Of a DNA stretch of 64,000 nucleotides, positions 50,317-59,300 are shown piece after piece. The DNA lies in contig NC_073356.2 of the NCBI RefSeq assembly GCF_027580225.2, positions 13,507,001 to 13,571,000 on the forward strand. The letters run 5' to 3'. A model generated the notes under the pieces. It ran no database searches. It had not been told where the DNA came from and saw nothing but the letters and a program-made list of their open reading frames with translations. The DNA comes from Misgurnus anguillicaudatus (Eukaryota > Chordata > Actinopteri > Cypriniformes > Cobitidae). A program made the position numbers and the translations under genes. Every line of letters begins with the position of its first letter. The first letter of the stretch is position 1.

Positions 50317-53300
50317 ACCTGGTTATTATCATGTTGTGGGGACCCACAAAGATAGGAATACCAGTATTTTTGTGACCATGTGGGGACATTTTGATGTCCC
50401 TTATGAGGAAACAAGCTTATAAATCAAACAGATGGATGTTTCTTGAAAATGTGAAATGGTTTCTGTGATGGTTGGGGACTGGGGAATGGGGTAGGTAAGG
50501 GAAATAGATTATACAGTTTGTACAGTATAAAATGCATTACGTCTATGGAATGTCCCTATAAAACATGAAACCAGAATGTGCGTGCGTGTGTGTATCTTGT
50601 GTTTTTCTTAGTTTGTGTATGGATTATTCAAGGCTGTGGTTGCCTGCAGGCAAGCGGTTCTGCTCTTTTATTAAAGAGGTGATCTCTAGTGCACATACTG
50701 TATGTCCTCGCTTTTCAACAAAAGCTTGCTCACAAAACACGCGCACACACACATACACACACAGACAGTCTTGCTTCCTTGAATTCAAATTCAATCTGGT
50801 GTTCATATTTTAGCCTTCTAAAAGACATCCTTTGCTAAATCGAATCTTTCAGCAAGTACAGTTAGATATTTTAAGCCAAACAATATCCATAAGAATAAAA
50901 ATTGAACTTGTTTGCCCAGATAAGAAAAACAGTGGTAGAGAAAAAGGGACAGTTCACCTTAAACAAAGCTTGTCATCTTTTCTCTTGTCCTCCAATCACA
51001 GCGGAGTTGGAGCTCGAGCATGCTCAGAGAGTACCGGAGGTGGAGCCTGTCCAGCCACAGGTAAAACTGAAGGACAGGCAAAAGTTTTTTGAGGAGGCTT
51101 TTCAGCAGGACATGGAGCATTACCTTTCCACAGGATACCTGCAGATCACAGAAAGAAGAGGTGAGCTCACCTTCGGCAAGTATAAACAGAAGCTACTTAA
51201 CAAAATGTTAACATTTATCTCAGTGACAAACACATCTTTTAATAACCTAGAGAAATCTTCTTCAGATGGTATTGTATAAAAAAAGTACTTTGAAAGCGAT
51301 TCAAGAAATCATAGAGCTTACGAATTTATTATTGGGGTACTTTGATGTCATCCGTCTATCGGTTCTTGCGGCACAGCAGGAAGTCGAACACACCTGTTTT
51401 CATTATAAGGACAGGGCTAGGATCAGTCAACAGGTCATATGGAGGTGTGGCTAGAAATTAAGAGGGTGGAGCAAGGTTATAGCCTAAATCACTTGAAATG
51501 TTGGGATTAGGGTTAGGTTTGGGGGTAGGGTTAGGATAAAAACAGCCCTCATCTGGTGAGATTTGACGAGATTTTGGCCAGAGCTGTGTCCCTTTTAGAC
51601 ACAACACTGAGGAAAGGATCAGTGTTGTCATTAGTAGGGGTGATATAATCAAATAGGTGGGGATAGTATCAACCAACAGGTCATACGAAGGCATGGGTGG
51701 TCATAAAGAGGGTGGGGCTATAAAGGTCATTAGAAATTAGGGCTAACAGGTTAAAATAAGGTGGGGCTAGTCAATAATTTAATTATTAAGCTGGGGGCTA
51801 GGATTGAACAGCAGGACATTAAGAAAGCGGGGCAACAATCATCCAAATTGTTTTTGTAAGTCGAGTATTGATCCGTCAGCAGATCTGTAATAGGATGTGG
51901 CTATAAACTATTGCAAACTATTGGCTGGTTTGTTAACTACCTTACAGACAGGACTCAGTGTGTGCAGGTGGAGGGTAGCACTTCTAGCTATCTAAAAATA
52001 TCAAAAGGTGTGCCTCAGGGGTCAGTCCTAGGGCCATTGCTATTCATCCTTTATATTAATAACATTGACCACAATGTGTCTAATGTAAAATTTCATTTTT
52101 ATCCTGATGACACTGTTCTGTATTCCTCAGCACCCACCATAGATCTTAGTTACAACTTCCTTTTAACATGCTTCAACAAAATCTTTATCAATTAAAACTT
52201 GTTCTTAATGCAGCTAAAACTAAAGTCACGATTTTTACAAATACAAAATCTAAATCTAATGTGCCTTCAATCCTCACCTCTCAGGGTACAAAAATTGAAT
52301 TTGTCTCTAAGATATACAGATATCTCTCTATTTTAATTGTTGAATCACTTTCTTTTAGCCTTCATATTCAGCAGCTAGTAAAAAGATTAAAACTTAAATT
52401 AGGGTTTTATTTTAGAATCAAATCCTGCCTCTCGTTTGAATCTAGAAAGAGGCTGGTTAATGCCACTTTTATGTCTGTACTTGACTATGGTGATGTTTTA
52501 TACATGCATGCTTCGTCAAATAGTTTACATACATGGGACACTGTTTACCATGGAGCTCTAAGGTTTATCACTGGTATAAACAGCTAGCAGGTGCCAATTT
52601 ATAGGACCGGGACCACTTCTGAACATAGATCGAAGTGGTATTTTCATGTCAATTTCTTCAAAAAGTGACACACAGAGTGGTGTGTATGTGTGTAGTTGTG
52701 TTTATACCTCAGTGCTGAGAAAGAGGAGCTAACATCTCTTTCTTTTTGCTGTCCACCTCCCTGTGCCGCTGCGCTCTTATGCAATCTTGAGGTACGCAGT
52801 TCACCGCCGTGCTTTCTGATGTCACGCTTACACACGCACACGTGACGGGCATGTCTCACGCCGCAGTCTATGTTTGTGAAGCATGCGCTAAAAACATCTC
52901 ATGACAGCAAGGTGACGAATCCAGGAAAGTGTCGATTACGATCTGACACAACAAAAATATATATTCGGTGACCGATGTGGTCACAGAGATGGGAACTCCA
53001 TGTGTCCATTCATCCTGGACTCAAATCCTTGACGTAGCTCAGTGGTCGGGTCGTGAGGTTACAGGAAGTAACGTTGCTTTTCTTTTGGTACGCAGAGACA
53101 ATAGGAAGCATGTCTTCGATGGAGGTGAACGTGGACATGCTGGAGCAAATGGACCTGATGGATATGTCCGACCACGAGGCTTTGGACGTCTTTCTCAACT
53201 CTGGCGGAGAGGACAATAGCGTGGCTTCACCAGTGCTGGGTATGCATGCGCATGAGTCAATATATCTGCCCAGTCCTTGCGTCTTTTTCAATGGATTTCA

Positions 53301-56300
53301 CAGATCACGCTCGGCTGATGACGAAAGTTGCGTCATATAGTGTGGGGCCATTTCCTTATGTTTAAAGAGCTTCATTCGTGCCGAGATGCCATTAAGTTAG
53401 GATTGACATTTACTGTGGTCTTCAGCAGAGCACGCTGAGATGACGTCTGTGCTGTTTGATTGGATCTAGAAAGGATAAACAAGTTTTGCTAATTACATTG
53501 AGCTTTAGTAAAAGCCGGAGTCTGGATTATACCAGTAAGCAGGACACATCAGGATAGTAGACTAAAACCTCTCTGTCTCTGGCAGACTCTCAACTGATAT
53601 GGTACATCATAAGTAACTAATATCATTTCTGTATGTAGATGGAAAATCCACTAATGCTTACAGTATGTATGCCACCCAAATAATGCTCCTCCTCTTTTGA
53701 AGCGCATGACCCATCTATCACTCGCAGCAGATTCAGCAGAATTTGGTGTTGGCATTGCATAAAGCACTAAGCATTACAGAGCAAACTGAGACAATGATCA
53801 CATTTCTTCTATTTCCTCTCTGTCTCTTAATAATGCTGGGAACTGTGTTTAATTTTAGGTTTAGCTAATTTTATTTAATTTAAAGGAACAGTATTTAGGA
53901 TTGTGGCCAAAACTGGTATTGCAATCACAAAACTTGTGGCCAATACACAAAATGACAACATAAACATCAGTTGAGGGCTGCAACTCCACTTTTTAAATGA
54001 CAATCTCCTGGCCATAACACTGTTGTGAGTGATATAAGTATTTGAAATGAAAATGATTTCTTAATGTCTAGTGACATATCAGAGCCATTTTATGATTAAT
54101 TGATATACATTTCTTACATACTGTTCCTTTAAATTTAGGTTAAAGGCGGGGTGCATGATTTTTGAAAAAATCTTTGGAAAAGGGAGTCGGGCCGAGTCCC
54201 AAAACACACTTGTAGCAAATCAGCGTTTAAAGACACAGAAATGGAAACAGGCAACTTTTCATAGTACTTCTATTAGTAGAACTGCGTCCAATAGGGGGAA
54301 ACGTAGTCGGCGATCCACTTTATTCTCCTTAAAGACTGGGTTTTACGGCTCGACAGCTTATAAAAACTTATTTCTGGGTTCTTTGGCTTGTTAGCTGTAC
54401 ATATTGTCACACAGCAGCTTTTAGGCATTATTCAGTTTTTTGTTAAAAGCCAGAAATGACAAGGAGGCGGCTTCTCGCAATACAAAATCAATGGAGACGG
54501 TTGGATCGCTTTCCCCCCCGGTGGGCGTGGTTTACAAATTTGCATAACTGCGCTCTGTCTCTATTGGGGTAGGGGCGTGTTTGTTTAGGTGATATCTAGG
54601 GATGCTCCGATCAGGATTTTTGCAGCCGATACCGATCACCGATTTGTTATCTTCGTGATCGGCCGATACCGATTTGTTTGTTTTTTTTAAGCTGATATGC
54701 AAGCTCTTTGATGACTGTACCTGTTAAAATTTTTTCTAGATAAAGTAATACCACAGATGTTGCCTTTGTTATATTACTTGCAGTAATTAGGTATATTATT
54801 GTGTTAATAGAGACTCAAATAAATAAGCACAACAAATATCTGCAAAGACATATTTTATATCTCTTTAAACAGGTTTGTCTCCTAAAAGTAATGAAAATAA
54901 AACACTTCACAGTTTTTACTGTATGAATTAAATAGACACGTATTCGTATGAAGTATAACAGTTTCTTAGTCAAGAGTAGAGAGATGAATTAGGTTACTGT
55001 AGCTTTAAGACGTGAGAGAAATCGCTCGTTCACGTGCACTGATGACAGGCAGCTGTGTGTGGGCGCGGCGGCTGAACGCAGACAAGAGCAGCTGTGAGGA
55101 AAATGAAAGTTTAAACGCTCAAAACTTTAAAACGCATGCAAATAATAAACTTTTGGCATAAGGATGCAATTGTCCGCGATAGATATGTGTTGTATACGCT
55201 GTTTGATGGGCAAGTGAAGACGCGTCGCGCTGTTGACCGGAGCGCGTCCTCATAGAAAATACACACATCTCTGTAAAGGCAAAAAGAGAAATCCAATTCT
55301 GCACGTCGCACATGAGCAACGGGTTATAAAAATGCTTGCACTACGTGAAAAATGTCTCTAATCGCAGCCACATTCAGGATCCTTTTGATGACAAAGCCGA
55401 TCGATCGGAGCATTCCTAGTGATATCAAATATCAACATTGGCTTTTAGAAATCATGCACCCCGCCTTTAAACATGATAGGTTTAAAGGGATAGTCACCTA
55501 AAAATTTAAATGCTGTTTCTTCATTCTGCTTAACACATAATAAGATATTTTATTGTAACCGGACTGTTGACGGTACCCTTTGACTTTCATAGTAGGAAAA
55601 ACTAATTCTATGAAAGTCAATGGTAATCGCCAACTGCGTGATCAAAATATACAGATTTTATTTACTTCTCATAACAGCTATGTTGTTTTAGTAAAGTTTT
55701 AATGTCCATCCATAATTATTTTTCACTTTTTTAAGATACAAACAGAAAATACAGGAAATATATACACAAAATTAAAAACAAAACAATTTTCAGAACTAAA
55801 TGTCTTCTTCAGACATCAGTCTTTAGTGTGACCTCTCTTGGCACGAAACACATCTTGAGCTTTTTTAAAGAGACTGAAGTCCTGAAGTCATTCGATTAGA
55901 AATAGAAATTAGGATTTAATTTTATTTAGGTTTAAGAGATTGAAGTTGAAGAGGAGTTTACCCTAAATACTTGACACTTCAGCTTATACTTTTATACTGT
56001 TTTTAATACTACATACACATTTCCTGTATTTTCTGGATGTATTCTAATAAAGAGACTGAGAAATAATTAAATATGATCACTATAACGTTGCAAAAACAAC
56101 AAATCTAATGGTAGCATGATGCTCTAAGACTTTTTCACAGTACTGTATATCCCATAAGACAAAAAGTTAACAGAATATAAAGTAATTATACTTTATAAAC
56201 TACCATTTGACTTGAATATATAGTAAAAAAAAAAATGCCCATATTATGCAAAATCCACTTTTATAATGTGTTTACAGTGTGTGAACACAACCATTCTGCA

Positions 56301-59300
56301 ATGAAAAAATACAAACTCTCTCCTTCTTTTTAAACATCATTTAAGTCAAAGCAGCCTCATTAGACATGCTGTCTTGATTCTCTTGTTAATGTGATGTCAC
56401 ACTGATAAAGCCCCGCTAATGCGACTAAAGATGCTATTGTTTCAGACTGTATTCACAGGAATCAGATTTATTTTTAATAAAATGCACTCACTGTTTGTTA
56501 GTAAGGAAGTGAGGAGCTGTAACTCATTTGCATTTAAAGGTACACACATGAAAACAGCTCACACCCAAATAGTGGCATTGTGGACATGATATAACAAATG
56601 ACCTGTGGGATGTTTTGAGCTGAAACTTCACAGACACATTCTGGGCACACCTAAAACGTATATTAACTCTTGTAAAAATAGGCATAATATGTGCCCTTTA
56701 TTAACACTTTCCCTGCCAGCTTTTAAAAAAAAGTTGCCAGCCAGATCCAACTTTTTTATTTTCACAACATTTTAATGCCTTTCAGAAAATGTTCTCCTTT
56801 TAATATATAAACATATAATATATCAAATGTAAGAACAGACCCTATGCTTTCAAAAAAAAAAAAAGGTTTCATCCTACCTTCATTAGTTCTCTTTTTATTA
56901 CCTGTCAAATATGGGTATTTTTGTGAAGGAGTTTTGATAGAGATCAAATTCAGAGCAATGACCAAAACATACACAAAGTTTTTACTGTTTGCCCTAAAGG
57001 GTTGCTTCCAGGTTTTATAAGGTGGGTAAGAGCGCCACCTGGTGGATAATATCGGAAATACGGATTGCCAGAAAAAGCTCGTCATTGGCAGGGAAGCGTT
57101 TTCTCTTAATTGACGAATTAACTTATCAATGGCGGGGAAAGAGTTAAAGGGATAGTTCACCCAAAAATAAAAATTCTGTCATCATTTTCTCGCTCTCATG
57201 TTGTCACAAACCTGTATAAATTTATTTTTGGGGGGATATTTTGACGAATATTACTAACCAAACCATCCATGAGCCTATTCACTTCCATAGCTGGATAAAA
57301 GTATACTATGGAAGTGCATGGTGCTCATGATCGGTTTGGTTACAAACATTCACCCAAAATAACTTCTTTTGCGTTCATCAGAACAAAGAAATGTATACAG
57401 GTTTGTAACAACAAAGGGTGAGTAAATGATGACAGACTTTTCATTTTTGGGTGAACTATCCCTTTAATATATATTTACAAATGAAAAGTATCATTTCCAC
57501 ACCTTTATGTAGAGATCATACAGTGTGATGACCATAGACATTATATACGTAGACACCTCGTAGACTGAGCTGCCTATTGGAGCTGACGTATCGCGCGGCC
57601 GCCATCTTGGATGGGTCTACAGTGCGCTCCCTTGCATTCATTTCTAATGAGGAATAATCATAACTCCTCTAATTTTTACCGGATTTTCACACGGTTTGAG
57701 TTGTTATAAGCGGCAGAGATTTAGTTATGATACAGGACGCTGTCACACATTGAAAAATACTGCTTTCATGCCAAAATACTTTGTATTATGCTCTTTAAGT
57801 ATGGTATATTGACAAAGAGAGGCAGACACTACTTAAGTATTTTACTTTCTACATGAAAGTACATTTTCAAGTATCTGTATTTTATCAGTGTTTTTCTTTA
57901 GAAAACTTATATTCCAAAGCATATTATCATAATTTTTACTCCACTACATTTCATAATTTCAAGTTTTTGGTTTATATTTAAGTAGGCTACATTAAACATC
58001 TACTTTTTTACTTTTACTTAAAAAGTACTTAAGTACACAATTTTTATGTAATTTTTACGTAATTAGGTATTTTATGTAATTAGGTATTAAATTAATTTGA
58101 ATATGAATGAATTGAGAATGAATTGGCTCGGAGAATTTTCATTCCAAATAGCGGCCGCGCTACTGAAGCGCCATCTAGTGGCTGTTGCTAAAAACGAGTT
58201 TCCCCTCTTGTTCTTATACTCTTTGCAGAGCTTTGACGACTCTGTCACAACAAAACCCTCCCGTTTTATAGCAACTTCACTGGGAAACCTTCAAATGTGA
58301 AGAAAAAACAGCGAGAGATCATGAGAGAGAGTACCAGTTCCTGCTGAACATTGACATAATATTATAAATAATAACGTAAAATAACCAAAATGATTGTTCA
58401 ATCTTACTTGTGAAATGTAATCCCATGTGATCTGGAATCAATATTGCGCCGGTTAAGCTGCACAAAATACGGCCATAGTATGGCTTTCTTGCCGTTAACT
58501 CCCATTGACTCTGGTGCTAGCGTACAGCGAGGAGACCCATCCAATATGGCGCCGACGCTTGATGCGTTCCAGCACGTCATGAGGTGTCTACGTATATAAT
58601 GTCTAAGGTGATGACTGAACCGCACTTCAATATGAAAACAAAGCCAGCTCACAAGTCAAATACTGCACTGTAAAAATGTTTTAGCTGCCTTAAATGTTTA
58701 AGTTTAATTAAAGACATTGGTTAAAAGAAGATACAACGTTCAATATGACTGAACTGGCAACGAAAGTCCCGCCTTCTAATTAAAAGAACCAATCATCAAC
58801 TGATGATTCTCTGGGGGAGGGACTCTGTACAATCACGTGAGGCGCTTGCCAACCTGTACGCATGCACAGTAGCTGAAACAACTTTGAAAATGTTTATTTT
58901 AGCTTAAAAAACAAAAGTTATGGTACAGTTGATGTCTTGTTTAATTGCTGGTTAGAAATATGTTGATTTTAGCACATGATGTCTTTCTCTATTCAAGTTT
59001 AGTCTTGCATGAATGAAATCAGTGTAAACTGAAAGCTTGAAACTCTACCCTTGGAATATTTTTTTTATTTGGATGCGTTCATTTTCCAGCTGCCTTATCT
59101 ATAAAAATACACAACAGCTACAGTACACCTGTGATGCTGTCTATAGTGACTCACTAGATTTTGTAACACAATGCTCCACTCATGCTGTCTTAGTATACCA
59201 TCACCCCCAAAAATTTGCTTTCCGAGATGATCAGAATGTTTTTTTTTTGTCCCTTTCAGGGCCAGATTTAGAGTCGTTCACTTCTGAGATCACACTTCAG

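Larger units (their letters stand above)
22998..51001 (+). other. dtnbp1: dtnbp1 intron 1 (short form)
   Basis: A 28-kb intron between GTAAGT and CAG. It contains no other segment that reads like dysbindin. Repeats and mobile elements described separately account for a large share; the remaining blocks (about 29000-31040, 35230-37140, 38620-39440, 40940-42420, 43190-45640) show AT-rich DNA without recognisable genes. Confidence 0.7.
53240..59259 (+). other. dtnbp1: dtnbp1 intron 3 (short form)
   Basis: 6-kb phase-1 intron, GTATGC to TTTCAG. It is packed with inverted-repeat elements at 53881-54136, 54142-55468, 56236-56703, 56700-57147, 57145-57477 and 57533-58607. The stretches 53240-53880, 55550-56230 and 58620-59259 show nothing recognisable. 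Confidence 0.85.

Noticed and set aside
51495..51540. GGGTTAGG-like words suggesting an interstitial telomere
   Set aside because: Only a few degenerate units occur, below what a telomeric tract would need; similar words at 21865 and 22025 belong to a foldback.
53010..53291. 93-codon minus-strand frame
   Set aside because: It is the shadow of the dysbindin exon at 53096-53239.
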